Assembly: GCA_039621445.1 (NCBI GenBank)
Contig: CP154955.1
Coordinates: forward strand, 37,985,123-38,049,122
Direction of reading: 5' to 3'
Length of the DNA stretch: 64,000 bases
From: Euglena gracilis
Taxonomy: Eukaryota > Euglenida > Euglenophyceae > Euglenales
Under the pieces are notes generated by a model. That model was not told the origin of the DNA, did no database searches, and worked only from the letters and a program-made list of their open reading frames with translations. This document shows, piece after piece, positions 23,101 through 36,391 of the stretch. The translations under genes were made by a program, and so were the position numbers. How positions within the stretch are numbered: the stretch's first letter is position 1; the number at the start of each line of letters is the position of its first letter.

Positions 23101-26100
23101 CTGTTGAAACAAAAAAAAGGTCGAGAAAACAATTGAAAACAGAGAAAAATGGTAATCTTCCTGTTGCAAATTTTTCTTCCAGGGACATTTTTTTAATTAA
23201 AAAAAAAATCAACAAAAAACAGTGCAGCAAAGGAGACTCAGTCCCTGTTGCCATTTCCAGGGATCCAGCCCCGGATGGCAGGAGTGGTTCACCAGGTCCA
23301 CTCCCGGCACCAGCACGCTCTGGTCGGCTCCCATGTGAACCTGCCAGGGGGAGAGGGTGGGCGCGGCAGTGAGCAAACCCGGAACAACCCAGGGGCCACA
23401 AAACAACACAGCGCAGCACGTGCCGGCCACAACACAGCGGGGCCGCCTCGGACAGGGATGGTGGTGGGGGTTGGTGGCCAGGGCATGCCGGGGGGCCAAG
23501 TGTGGGGCCGGTGTGAATGACAGGGGGGGGGGGCAGACGTCATCAGTGTGCTCCGCAACATACCACTCTGGGGTATTGTTGATGTCATTGGTCAGGCAGG
23601 GTCGCCGGACCCAATGACGCCGACGACGCAAATTGGGACCCACAATTTCGGACAGGCACAAATCGTGGGTCCTGATCATTTTGTGTCTGCACCCCCCGCC
23701 CCCCTCCCGTCACCACTGAACACCGTGGCGACAAAAGTTGCGATCCGAACAGGGTAATGAACACGAGGGGAAGGGCCCAAACAGCCGCAGGACCAAACCA
23801 GGCAAACTAACAAATATGAAGCCCTCTCTTCGTGTGATCTTTGAAACCCGGGATCACTGCAAATAGGGGTCATTACCAAGAAGTTTCTTTCTGCTTGCGG
23901 CTGGTCCGGCTTTGTCAGTGTTGCAGATGGACAATGAAGGTGCTGGAGTATTCATTCCCGCATGATGTGAACAAAACACACAAGACATAGGTCCGTGTGG
24001 CAATGCCCACCATCGTTGTCTACCTCATCCACCTGACAAATTGAAATGCTGCAAACACACTCCGCAATCCACCAAGGATGCCAAAGCTGGCAAAACCCCA
24101 GGAAGCGAAAATACAGGTAACGGGCAGCAATGTATCCATTTCCACCTTTTTCCTAGCCGGCCGGCTGGACCCACCCAGAGCCTTAAAAAATTTCCGGGCC
24201 ATAATCCCCCCCACTGGCACACCCCACCATCCCCAGGGCACCACACCCCCTGGAACCCCCAAGGGTTTTGTAATGGCAAGCAGGGGTTTAAGACCAGGGG
24301 GGGGGGGGCTCGGCCGGACCCACCCACCCTATCCCCCCGGGGGGGTCCAAGGCTAAAATAAAAAAAACCCTGATGGCAAGACTTTCGGAGACAGGGCATT
24401 TTCAAAGAAATTCCTGAGGCTGTGCCATCCATTCCGGTCCCGGATTTGCCGAGGATTGAGGGCTCTGATTTGGAGGTGAGACTTCGGTCTTCTGCTGATG
24501 GGCCTGCGCACAATCAGCTAATTAAAAAAGCGCGGCATGTCTTTGCCCACCTGGTGGACAAAATCTCTCATTTTCCCGAAAAGCAAAGCCCAGCACACCT
24601 GCTCAAAGCAGCGGGAGCTGAGGATGGCCAATGCCCAGATCGGACCCCAGTGGAGTGCGGGCCGGTGGACGCGTCTGACACGCAGGGGCGTTGGGGACAA
24701 CCGCCGACAACCCAACAACACACGCCACACATGCGCTTGGGGGCCAGCCATGAGCACATCCAGAGGACAGTCTCGTTTGGGACACCCGCCAGCCCCTCCA
24801 CTGGGGTCCGGGCCACAGGAAGTCCTCCGGAGACGTGCCCTCCTCCAGTTGGGGGATGGACTTCAGGGCGAGAGTGCGGTTCCACATCGTACGTTGGATG
24901 GCGTGGGGGTCCTACCCAGGGTCTGGCGTAGAGAAAAAAGCTTTTATTGGTCGATTCCTTAAAAAGTTTCTTGACGCCCGCTTAAACAATGACCCATTGA
25001 TAGAGAATTTCATGAAGTGTCACATCAAATTTCGAGATGTTCCTGAAATTTTCTAAATTCTCTTTTTCAGTTTTTCTTTTGCAATTTGCAGTTTAGAATT
25101 TTCCAAAAAAATAGACATGTCGGTTGGAAAAATTATGCTTGATGTCACCTGGTCTTTTCGAATCAAAAATCGATATGGAAAAAACACCAAAAAAATTTTG
25201 GGGTTTGAATTTGAAATTTTCTTAATTATGGCAGGAAAAACCCTGCACAGCTCCTGAAAAAGCAGGCAAAAAAATCGTGGACAAAAAAAGTCCAGAATTT
25301 TTCCACAAATTTTTCCCGCTCAATTTTTCCCCCCACAGGCAATTTTTTTTACCAACCCTGGGGGGGGGGTGGGGGTCCGGAGTGCCTATGAGTGCCTGCC
25401 CAGGCAGGCACTACCCCCCCCGGGGGGGTCGGATTTCGGCCTGTGCCCAGGCACATTGCTTTGAAAATAGGCCATTTTTGGCTCTCCAGCGCCTTTGGCG
25501 CCGGGGTTGTGCTAGGGCGCTTTTGGCCGTGTGCCCTCCCCCCCAGGCACCTATGGTCACTTCCCATTTTGGTGCTCTGGTCGGCCCTGGTCGGCCATGG
25601 TCGGCCCTGGTCGGCCCTGGTCGGCCCTGGTCGGCCCTGGTCGGCAAATAGTCGGCCATAGGTGGGGGTTCCGTCACAAAAAAAAAGGATTGTGAAAAAT
25701 GACCCAGAATTACCAAAAGGGCGTAAAATGGCCAAAACACCATAAAAAATGCTCACATTGACCCAAATTAGCCCAATATTTGCCAAATCAGTGACAAATG
25801 GCCCCCCAAATTAGCAAAAACTGATCTGTAATGGCCAAAATAGGTGTAAAACTGGAGATTTGTGGGGAAATTATCCAAAAATGGGTTGAGTTCTTCGAAA
25901 TATACAATATATTGTTGCAAAATGCTCAAAAATGGTCAAATTGGACCAAAAAAGACCAAAAAAATGGGCGAAATAAATTACAAGAAGTGTGCAAAAGGTG
26001 GCCAAAAATGGTCAAAAATTGGTCAAAATTGGTGAATTATGGTGACAAATGGGCCAAAAGGGGACAAAAGCGACCTAAAACGGCCAAAAGCGGCCAAACG

Positions 26101-29100
26101 TAGCCAAAAAATGACAACATGAGCCAGATGAGCCAGAAAAATCTCAAAATCTGGGATGAAAATGAGCCTAATTCCTCATTCTCACTGAAAAATTGACATC
26201 GATTAGAAAAAAGTTGCTCGGTTGGCTCGGTCGGCTGGGGACTGCTGGGAGGGACTGGCCCGCCCAGGCTCACCGAGGGAGAGATCCTTGGCGGCGTCTC
26301 CCTCACAGCCCAGCGCAAACGCCGCTGACGTGTGGGCCAACCTGCTGGTGCTTTGGGGGCGTCGCAGCGGAGGAGCTGCCCTCGGGGGGGAGGAGCAAGG
26401 AGACTCGCCCAGGCTCGCTGGGGGCGGGAGCCTTGGTGGCATCACCCCACAGATCATTGCCTTTGCTGCTCACGGGTTGCGCGCATCTCAGAATGGAGGC
26501 GTCTCCCTCTGGGGGCCCTAAGCGGCGGGCGGGATGGTGCGCCTCTTACTTCATCCATTCCCCTTCGGTCGGCCGATCACATGCAAGTCGGCCCTGGTCG
26601 GCCATGGTCGGCCATGGTCGGCCCTGGTCGGCCATGGTCGGAACCCCCACCTACGGGGGTCCTAAAAATCATGGTCGGCCCTGGTCGGCCCTGGTCGGCC
26701 CTGGTCGGCCATGGTCGGCCCTGGTCGGCCGTAGGTGCCTGCTCCCCCCCCCCCCGGGTGGGGGTCGGATCGGGAGTGCCTTGGAGTGCCTGCCCAGGCA
26801 GGCACCCCCCCCCGGGGTGGGGTCGGCACCCAACTAAAATACAGCCTGCCCCGGCACCGGCCTGGAAACCTGGACCGAAAAGATATGCCCAAATGCCATT
26901 CTGGGCAGGTTTTGACAGGTTTTGATTTTGCAAAAAAAATGCCAAATAATTTCCAGCACAAAGTGAAGAGGAATTTTTTTTTTCGACCTCTGGCTCTTTA
27001 CAGATGGGGTACTGGAGCCTCTTCAACGAAGGGAAGGGGGCGATCCCCACCCAAACCCCTGGAGACCTCCTTTGATCAAACCCTGGTCCTCCGTGGCTTC
27101 CATTGCCTCCTCAGAGAAATGAAAGGTTGGCGTGCGGCAGTCCGGTGGCAGAAGTCGGAAATATGGCAGCAGGCAGCCCGAGATGTGCGTTCCTCAACCA
27201 CGAAACAAGAAACAAGAAACAAGAAACCAGTCCAAGCCCCATGTCTGTCCCCGAAGGTGTGCAACCCCTTTCTTCCCTCTGGGTGTCAGCAAATCACCCA
27301 CAGGGGAGTGCACAAATTTCGACCAAACATTCCAGCGTGAAATTGCTTCACTCCAATCGATGGATGGACTGATGGAGGGGGTGGATGTTTGGAGACCATT
27401 CCCCACTGTCTTCATCCCAAAACCAACATTGCACCCACCCCCGGAAGAAGCTTCGCACAAGACGGCCATCGGCTGTTCAGTGCAGCGTTGCTTGGAGAGT
27501 CCTCCAGCATTCCTGCACTTTAACGTCCATGGTTGCTCACGTTCGGAAGTTGGAGTGGCGAAAAGGGGGTTGCGGATACGTGGGGAGGGGGCCCATCAGG
27601 GCCGACGCCTTCGTGGTCGAGGGTCAGGATTGTTTACCAATGACGCACGGGGGGCAGAGGTTACTGGAGTAATGGGTAACCCCCCCCCAAATATAAGAAA
27701 CCCGTTTCTTATATTTGGGTGTCGGCCGATCGGCCCAAAGGGTTTCTTATATTTGGGGGTTTCTTATATTTGGGTGTCGAAGGCAGGCCCCAAGGGTTTC
27801 TTATAAATGGAACTTTTTCTTCATTAGGCTCCTTTGTGTAAATAATTACATGTGACCGCTGTGTGTTGGACTTTCTTCATGTCTGAGTTTTTGAGTCCAG
27901 TTGCACCTTCTCCACCCAAAAAGCAGTTGTTTCTGACCTCTTGCTTTGCAAAGAAGCAATAGACTGGACCGCCTTCTTCTTTGTTGAGACTTGCTGTGAC
28001 TTGTGTTGAAAATGGATGAGGGGTTTCTTATATATGGATCAGCGTCCAACAGCCCAGGGGTTTCTTATTTTTGGGGGTTTCTTATACTTGGGTGTCGGCT
28101 GAAAATAGGTCAAAGGGTGTCTTATATTTGGGGGTTTCTTATAGCAAGGGGTTTCTTATATTTGGGGGGGGGGGGTTTCTGGGTAGGCTGGTGTAAGGGG
28201 TCCCTGGCCACTCACCACACAACCGGGCCAGAAGCGAAATTAGCGCCGGCCATGAGCAGACAAGAAGCCGTAGTGCGTTGTTGGATGTTGCTTAGTGTGT
28301 GAGTTTCCTCTGCTTTTGGCCGTGAGATGCGAGTGATGCTATGCTGACTGAAGTGTCACAGATCAGTGAATTCAGATTTTCAAATGGAATCGAACCACGG
28401 GACTGATTCGGGTTTGTCGGAGTGGCATTTGCTGTGTTTCGTGTGTGCCTGCGCAATAACCAAGGGGGGGGGGGCAGGGGGGCTGCCTGGCCGGGGCCCA
28501 GTCGGGGTCGCGCCGCCTCCGCAGCAGCTCCAGAGCCATGAGCGTGAGGGACGGCGGGCCCCTCCCCCCGGGCTCCACTCGTGGCTCCACCAGGAAGAGG
28601 CGGTGGGGCACCGACAGCACCACCTGGGTGGGGGTGGCCCGGAGAGAGGCGGCCGAAGGCAATGCTGGCAGGCATCCGCACCGGCCATTGGCCGATGGCC
28701 GGGGAGAGGGTTGTGGAACCCTGCCACCGGCCACTTGGAGAGACCCAGTGCCAGTGTGTACTACAGCGAGGCAAACTGGGGGGGGGGGCACATGGCAGGC
28801 AAAACGCGCACCTCGCCGGGGCGGAGGTCGCGGGTGGCGTGCAATCCACGGAGCCCGTTCGGCCCGACCCGAAGGGCCACGGGCGGGGGGTCGGGGGTCG
28901 TGCCGTGGGCCGTCAGCCACGCCAGGAACTCCGCGAAGACCTCCTGCTCCTCCTCCGTCCCGGCACTGCGGGCTGTGAAGCGTTGGGAAACGCAGGGAGG
29001 GGGCAAAGCCTACCGACCGCAGCACATCGTACCAAAGTGGCAGCCCACTCAAGCTGAACCGACCATCCCAGGTGGAATGTCCGGGAGAATGAATGAATGA

Positions 29101-32100
29101 ATGAGAATGACAATGAATGAATCGGTCTGGGTCCTTTCTGCAGAGGGGAAACATATGGGGACGGTTGATCTGCCCAGTCTCAAAAAAATTCCCTGCATCT
29201 CATAATTCCATTCCAGAAATATCAGCGGTTGTCCCTTCAGTGGATTAGGCAGCCGATCTCGCACTTAGAACAAAGCGGGCTTGGGACATCTGTGCAATTG
29301 AGCAAATGGTGTTTCTTCTGAAAGTCACCATACCTAGCCCCAAAAAACTTGTAGAATTAACTTATGGCGTCGCCTGGTGCCCCAGGATCTGGGGATGGAG
29401 GTGACTTTGACACTTAAAATGTCCCAGAGCAGACGTCCCCCAAAACTTATGTGGAGGCATGTGTTCGAGAGCAGCCTGGCGGCCACCTCGCCAAAAAATA
29501 AGACGTTGCAGTAACGATGCTGGGCCAGGGTGACCCTTACTTAGCCTTAAAGGAATAAATAAAAATTGTCCCAGCGCATTCAATCAAATCCATAGGGGAA
29601 AATGCCGAAAAAATTGGCCATATTTTTTTGGCAAAAATGGGTCGACTTCGGGGGAAAAGGTGACTTCTGACAACCTTGAACGTCGTCCATCCACCCGAAA
29701 CGGCAAAAAAATGTGTCTTCCAACTATTTTGACCCGTTGCGAGCCCCAGTCCGGCCCTTGGCCGTCCCCAAGGACCAAGGGTGGTCCTCAAGGGTTCTTA
29801 AGCAAAAGAAAATTCCCGTCCTTTATGGGCCGCGCTGTTTTGGGCAAATGAGACTGAGCCCAACGCCACACCCTGCACAAAACTTCAGCACATCAATTCT
29901 GCAATAAAAATGGAAGCAGGACAAAAGGACCGGTCATCTGAGCCGAAATTAGGCTGAACGGTCCACTTCCACAGTTGCACTGGTGGACAACTTGAATGAT
30001 TGATTTGCTCGATTACACAAAGAAATAAAATGAATTCCGATTGTGAAACCTGAACCATTTTTATTTCTGAAGTAAGAGGGAAATGGAAACACAGCGTCCA
30101 GAAAGTCGAGGGGTTGCAAATATATACCCCCCCCAAAACACCGAGTCCACAAATCTTTGCATTTGCAGCCAGTGTACCACCCCTCAGTTTTCGACTGAAA
30201 GACCAGGGGGGCCACTCATTTCTCAGGGGTAAAGTCTTTCATTGGCGCTTATTTTGTATTTCTGGGTTGAAAAACTTGCATTTTCACGGGTTCAACGGGT
30301 TGATGTTCGTCAGGAGAGGTGTTGAGAAGAGGTCCAACACCACAGGAAAAAGGAATATAGGAGGGGGAAGGCGACAGTTGCATGGCATTGAAATTCGAGC
30401 TCCAACCAGGCTGGTATGGGAGGACCTTGGTTGGTTTTGGCATGGTCCATTTGCGCAATTGCGAAAGCAGCCTGCTTGGAAAATTGCACAAATGGACAAT
30501 TTCTTTCACGGTTGTTTGGGTGTTCCAGAATCCCAGCGTTAATGAGGTCGTGTGGCTAACCTGCCACAGAACTCAACTACTGGCAATCCTGCTGTGACTA
30601 TTTTGGCCTCTTCGTCAACCACAATTTTCAGAGTTATCTGACAATCCTTTTTACCAATATCACTTGTTACATTCAAAACCCTCCACAGGGTACTGCAGGA
30701 TTTAGAAAGCAAACAAAAGGCTGGATCTGACATCCACACCATTTGGCACTGGCGATTACTACGCAGGAGATGCGGCTGAAAAAACCCAGGGCTTTTGTCT
30801 TGTTTGTGTTCTTGTTTTTGTCTTGTTGTGTTAGTTTGTGTTCTTTTGGATTTCTGATTTCCTGGAGGTCAAACCCAGGAGAACCAAAACTTGGCAGCAA
30901 AAATTTGTGGAAAGCAGAAAGCACCAGATTTTGGCCTTTACCCTGGGTTTGACCCCAGAAAATAGTATTGATCCACACGGAGGGCCGGCTTGTCACTAGA
31001 AGTTTAAATCCTAGATTCAAACACATAGAGAATAAAAGTGGGACACTTGCGCAAGACTCAAGGCATCAACCGCCTAAGTTAACACCCCCCCCAAAACATT
31101 AAGCGCCTCCCCCCCCCCCGAATAAAAAGGCGCCCCAGCCAGGGGGTTTGATTTTACCACCTGAATATACCCCCCACAAATAAACCCCTGCGAGGTTTTC
31201 ATTCAGGGCAAAAGCAGTAATTATTTGGGTAGATTGCAATTTTTGGGTGGGTATTCACCAGCAGTGATCCGTTTTGTGCTTTTTCATTTTGGGGGACAAC
31301 CAGGTGTTACAAAAAAAAATTGGTTAAAATCGCAACTACAAGTGCTTGACAACAGTTGAAAGCAGTGAAAATTCGTAGACGAGCCAAAAAAAAAGGTTGA
31401 ATTATCTCCCAAATATAAAGCCCATGCGCAAAATATGAAGCACTCCCTGAGGGTCTTGAAATCCCGCTTAAACATTAAGCTGGGGGGCAGTAACATTGGG
31501 ACTAATGGTTGGATGCCTGTGGCCCCAACAGGGCACACCGGACTGGCCAGCAAGGGGTGGGGCAACCGTGTGGGTCCACAGCCGGTGAAGTGCGGCCAGT
31601 GCCCCTGCGCACAGAACATTGTTGACCGCATCAGAATGCTGACTGTGGGGGGAACACTGAAGCAGTGGAAAGTCATTCGGGAAAAAGTTGGACCCAAAGG
31701 GGGTTCCGTTGACGGATGGATGGATCCCACATTTGGTGTTGTTGTTGTTGGGGGGCAGGTCACGCTTGCAAGCGGTTCTACATGATCTGCCATAAAATGT
31801 TCATTTGTTTGAGGGGTTGGAGATGTTACAGGATTTGCAAGCCAAACGCTCGGAACTTTTTGAGTTGTGTTCAATTATTCTGGAAAAAGATGGTCTTCCT
31901 TGGGTTTGAAAAACAGCTCATTGTATCATTGTAAACCCCCCCAAATATAGAACCCCCCGGTTTTATATTCGGGAAATTTCAAGACCCCCAGGAGGGTTTT
32001 ATATTTGGGGGGGGGGGGGTTGTATTCGGTCGGAAAAATCAACTTACTGGCGGGATCCAGTAGTCACTTTTCGGTCTAAAATCACAAATACGCCCACCCT

Positions 32101-34966
32101 TTGGGGTCCAAACATTTCACTTTTCAGGCAAAGGGGGGAACTTAACATGTTTTTGATAAAAATTGTTCCCAAATCTGCCAAAAATCACAATTTGAGGAGA
32201 GATTTTATCGAAAAAATTTCCTTCCGGCGCTTCGCGCCGGAGGGGGGGATTTATATTCGGGCGGGATTTCAAGATCCTCAGGGGTTTTATATTTGGGGGG
32301 GGTTATATTTGGGGGGGTTATTTGTCGTGAAATTCCATCCATCGCCAAGCTTTTGTGAGTCACCCAAATTCTATGGAAATTCGGCATTGGATGTGTGTGC
32401 GGTTGCTAAATCAAAGGTTGGTGGACAGCTGTCTTCGTTTTATTTGGGAAGAGGTTGCCATACTCGGGGAGGGGGGGGTCTCACCTGGCAGCCGGCCAGT
32501 CACTCTCAGAAAACCAGTCAACCCCATCAACGCCCTGGGGCTCCTGCAAAAGAGGGGCACGATATACCACCCCGCGGGCCGGGGGTGGCACACCGGTGAG
32601 CAGCAGCGCTGGGGTCAGGGCGGGGTGGGCGGTGCGCTGCTCCGCCGGCCGCCGCTGATCGCCGGGGACGGCGGCCGCCGCGTCCCCTGCGGCGGGAAGG
32701 CACTTGGGGCCGGGAGGAGACCCGGGCGGAGGGCGGCAGTGCTGTGGGGTAATGAACGGATTAAGCGCACAAACTTGCCCAGGCCATTTCAGGCAACAGA
32801 TGACTTTCGGATTGGGTATGATGCATTTTGGGTTCAAGGCTGCATCGCATGCCATGTAAATCGCGAATTCCGCACGAGTTTGACCATATCCCACAACCTT
32901 GAATTTTCACAAATGTCTATGATCAATCATGAACAGTCACAAAATGATGTTTTGCCCATTTATATGAAAGGTCAACATATCTCAAAGGCGAAGACAAAAA
33001 TGAACGGAGGAAGAAGAAATTATTTCCGCACGATCATTCAGGAATGGCACCTGGGTCAAACCCACCTACACACCCACCAAAATCCAGCCAAAACCTGCCG
33101 AAAACCCTTGAAAAGAATTTTCTGGCCCGGTTTTTGGCCAGGCAAAAATAAAAAAAAAGAAACCAAAAAACAACAAAAAAAAACAAAAACACAAAAAAGA
33201 ACAAAGGAAAAAAAAAAAGGCAAAAGACTGAACCATGCCCCCCCCCCATGAGGGTGGGGGGTACCGCGGCCCCAACCCACCCATCCACTCTCTCAAAAAC
33301 CTATCCAACTACCCGGGGGTCTGTGCCCTGGACGCCCTGAGGCGAAGGGCAGTGCTGAGGGGGGGGGGGGGTCCCCAACGGAATAAAAGAAAGAATCCTG
33401 GGAGGCCGGAGACCTGGAAGGGGCGGGAAGGGGCCAGCGGGCCCATCCGAAAGGGGCGGCGCTGAGCGTGAGGCAGTCCGCTGCGCCCGTGATGGTCCCT
33501 GCCTGAAGCCTGGGCGGAGGAGAGGGGCAGCGTCAGGGAGTTCACGATCAGGGGTTTTTTTAAGACCGGGGGGGGGGTCCCCCCCACCCACCCACCCCCT
33601 AGGGGGCCCCCCCGGGGGGGAGGGGGGTCCGGGGGACCCACAAAAAATGGCCGAAAATCGCGAAAAATGCTAAAAATAGAATTTTTTCGGCGCCTGCGGC
33701 GCCGAAAAGTATATCCCACCCCCCTCCCGGGGGGACCCCCCCCCGGGGGGGGGGGGGGGGCCGGCCGGACCCACCCCCCTACCCCCCTCCCCCCCCCCGG
33801 GGGTCCAAACTTAAAAAAATCCCTGTTCACGATGCTGCTGCGCTGCAAATGGAGGAAAAGGGCACTCGGGTTATTGGGGGCTTTGATTGGCTGGAGGACA
33901 TGTCGTCGGTGGTCACACCAGAATTAATTAAACAGAGTCGTGAGGGGCGAAATTCAACCAGGATTTCACCGGGAAGTCCACACAAGTTGTAAATCATTTT
34001 GGGCAAGTTTTCGATCGATTGGACAAGAACCCCCCCACCCGGCATATGAAAACGATCAGTTGAAAATTCCTTGATGAGTTTGCGGAAAATTTATTTCATT
34101 AAAAATCCATTTCATACTAATTTTCAATATTACCTTCTTTGTTCAAACTGAAGCAGCATATTTTTAAATTTCCAAAAAAAATAAAATGATGTTGAAGAGA
34201 TGGCATAAAATCTTGAATTTATTTGGGGTGGATGTTTTTGAGTCCCATGGGGCTGTGTCATTTGATGCTAGATATTTCCGGGGCATCCATAAAAGCATCC
34301 TTAAAAGGGTTGGACCATCGGGTTGCACTGATTTGCCCCAGAATAGCATCCAAGCTGTCTTTTGGTCCTGCTTTTTTCTGCAACTTTTCTCGGCTCATTT
34401 TCTGCACTTATTTCCCGAATTTACCTGGAAGTTCATTTTTCAGTTATCACATGATCAAGGATCAGATCCGGGTTTTAAATAACGTGGTTTGGCGCTTTTC
34501 TACAAAAAAAAAACACTGTAGCCCACATGGGCTCGAAGCCTCGAAATTCCTTTGACGATAACCGATTGATGGCATCGTGCTTCCACATCAACCTGCGGGG
34601 ATTCTGCATTGTGTGTAAATCTTCGAACACCATATCGGCAGGCCGTCACGCACACATACAAGCCAGCGATGCGGGTGCCGATTGCCAGAGCTGTGTGGAG
34701 ATGGCCTGGGGCGGGAAAGGTATGGTCCACACTGATCCTGACCATGGGAATGACAACTTCTACAACTGCCGCACGCAACAAAATGCCGACGGCCGTGCCA
34801 CCCAACAGCCCACGCCCCGCCCATTGCTTCACCCGGAGTCGAACACGGGCTGCCTGGTCAGTGGACACACCTGGCCCAGGGCGGCCGGCAGCAGCAACAG
34901 CACAGCGCCGGCCAGTGCCCCCGCCACGAAGAGGAGGGGACGGCGGGGAGGCGGACCGCCGCCCAT
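20156..34966 (-). CDS. Gene III: SET-domain protein methyltransferase, tandem paralogue of gene II, about 490 aa
   Basis: Exons: 34966-34871 (ATG at 34964-34966), 33842-33829, 33543-33510, 32741-32594, 28972-28812, 28623-28493, 27164-27089, 24911-24807, about 24676-24599, 23340-23259, 22726-22633, 22441-22309, about 21611-21482, 20619-20507, 20233-20156 (TGA). Exons matching gene II have the same length where comparable (82, 133 and 130 bp). Landmarks are an N-terminal hydrophobic segment (LLFVAGALAGAVLLLLPAAL), GLRGLHATRDLRPGE-VVLSVP, DWAPYFRLLPPDCRTPTFHF, WALAILSSRC, VLVPGVDLVNHS, GEEVTIRY and DYFLSHGFVPEDNP. Oddities: His replaces the Tyr of the LSYGFV motif. The donor after the NHS exon reads GG where gene II has GT. 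Two non-conventional introns start CGG instead of CAG. The intron ending at 33509 would need a GC donor, and the start of the exon near 24676 is off by one base. It may be a diverging or partly decayed enzyme, although the frame is otherwise open throughout. Confidence 0.8.
20239..20503. mobile_element. G-rich hAT-like MITE inside a gene III exon (265 bp), acting as an intron
   Basis: The ends are CAGAGGTTTC and ...TTCTCTG. Perfect 8-bp target duplication GTCCGGGT at 20231-20238 and 20504-20511. The interior has poly-G/poly-C arms and the hairpin TTCGGCGCTTCGCGCCGAA. The matching exon of gene II (8726-8867) is uninterrupted at this site. Removing 20234-20506 restores GGLDPDVAMAIKYR. Confidence 0.9.
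24281..24372. mobile_element. Short MITE with perfect 8-bp duplication in a gene III intron (92 bp)
   Basis: Ends CAGGGGTTTAAGACC and ...AAAAACCCTG. Flanking duplication ATGGCAAG at 24273-24280 and 24373-24380, identical. Same family as the G-rich exon insertions but without the central hairpin. Confidence 0.88.
24917..27085. mobile_element. TIR-bounded insertion forming a gene III intron absent from gene II (2169 bp)
   Basis: The ends are CAGGGTCTGG (24917) and, reverse-complemented, CAGGGTTTGA (27085). Flanking 8-mers are GTCCTACC and GTCCTCCG; gene II has the uninterrupted GTCCTCCG. Intron 24912-27088 restores ATEDPHAIQ, which aligns with ATEDPRAID of gene II. The interior holds a further element with TCGGCC minisatellites, so it is composite. 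Confidence 0.75.
25341..26852. mobile_element. Composite element of the ACCAACCC...ACTAAAATAC family with minisatellites
   Basis: The left part (caggcaatttttttaccaacc, hairpin GGCGCCTTTGGCGCC near 25490) and right part (ggagtgcctgcccaggcaggcac, ending actaaaatacagcctg) match the 43339 and 61684 elements. The middle is expanded by TCGGCC-unit minisatellites at about 25577-25655 and 26578-26736 and by A-rich DNA. The boundaries are approximate. Confidence 0.5.
27676..28190. repeat. TTTCTTATATTTGGGG repeat block, copy 1
   Basis: Multiple 'gtttcttatatttggg' units around a unique core that begins 'aaatggaactttttcttcatt'. The block 56110-56600 is the same series in inverse orientation. Located in a gene III intron. 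Confidence 0.85.
28973..32593. other. 3.6-kb GT-AG intron of gene III
   Basis: The donor after 32594 is GTGTGCC and the acceptor before 28972 is CACAG, both phase 1. It contains GAATGAATG repeats near 29085-29120 and 'ttatatttgggg' repeats at 31930-32330. The plus-strand frame 31435-31785 has no recognisable motif. Confidence 0.65.
33549..33825. mobile_element. G-rich hAT-like MITE in gene III exon 2 (277 bp), acting as an intron
   Basis: Terminal inverted repeat CAGGGGTTTTTTTAAG / CAGGGATTTTTTTAAG. Perfect 8-bp duplication TTCACGAT at 33541-33548 and 33826-33833. Internal hairpin TTCGGCGCCTGCGGCGCCGAA. Removing 33544-33828 gives RSSIVNSLTLPLSS in frame. Confidence 0.92.

Positions 34967-36391
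<1,425 letters not shown>

Noticed and set aside
27085-27093. Dinoflagellate-type GA-AG intron (GAG|GACCAG)
   Set aside because: The CAG/CTG 5+3 rule explains this junction and the others. A GA donor is not needed.
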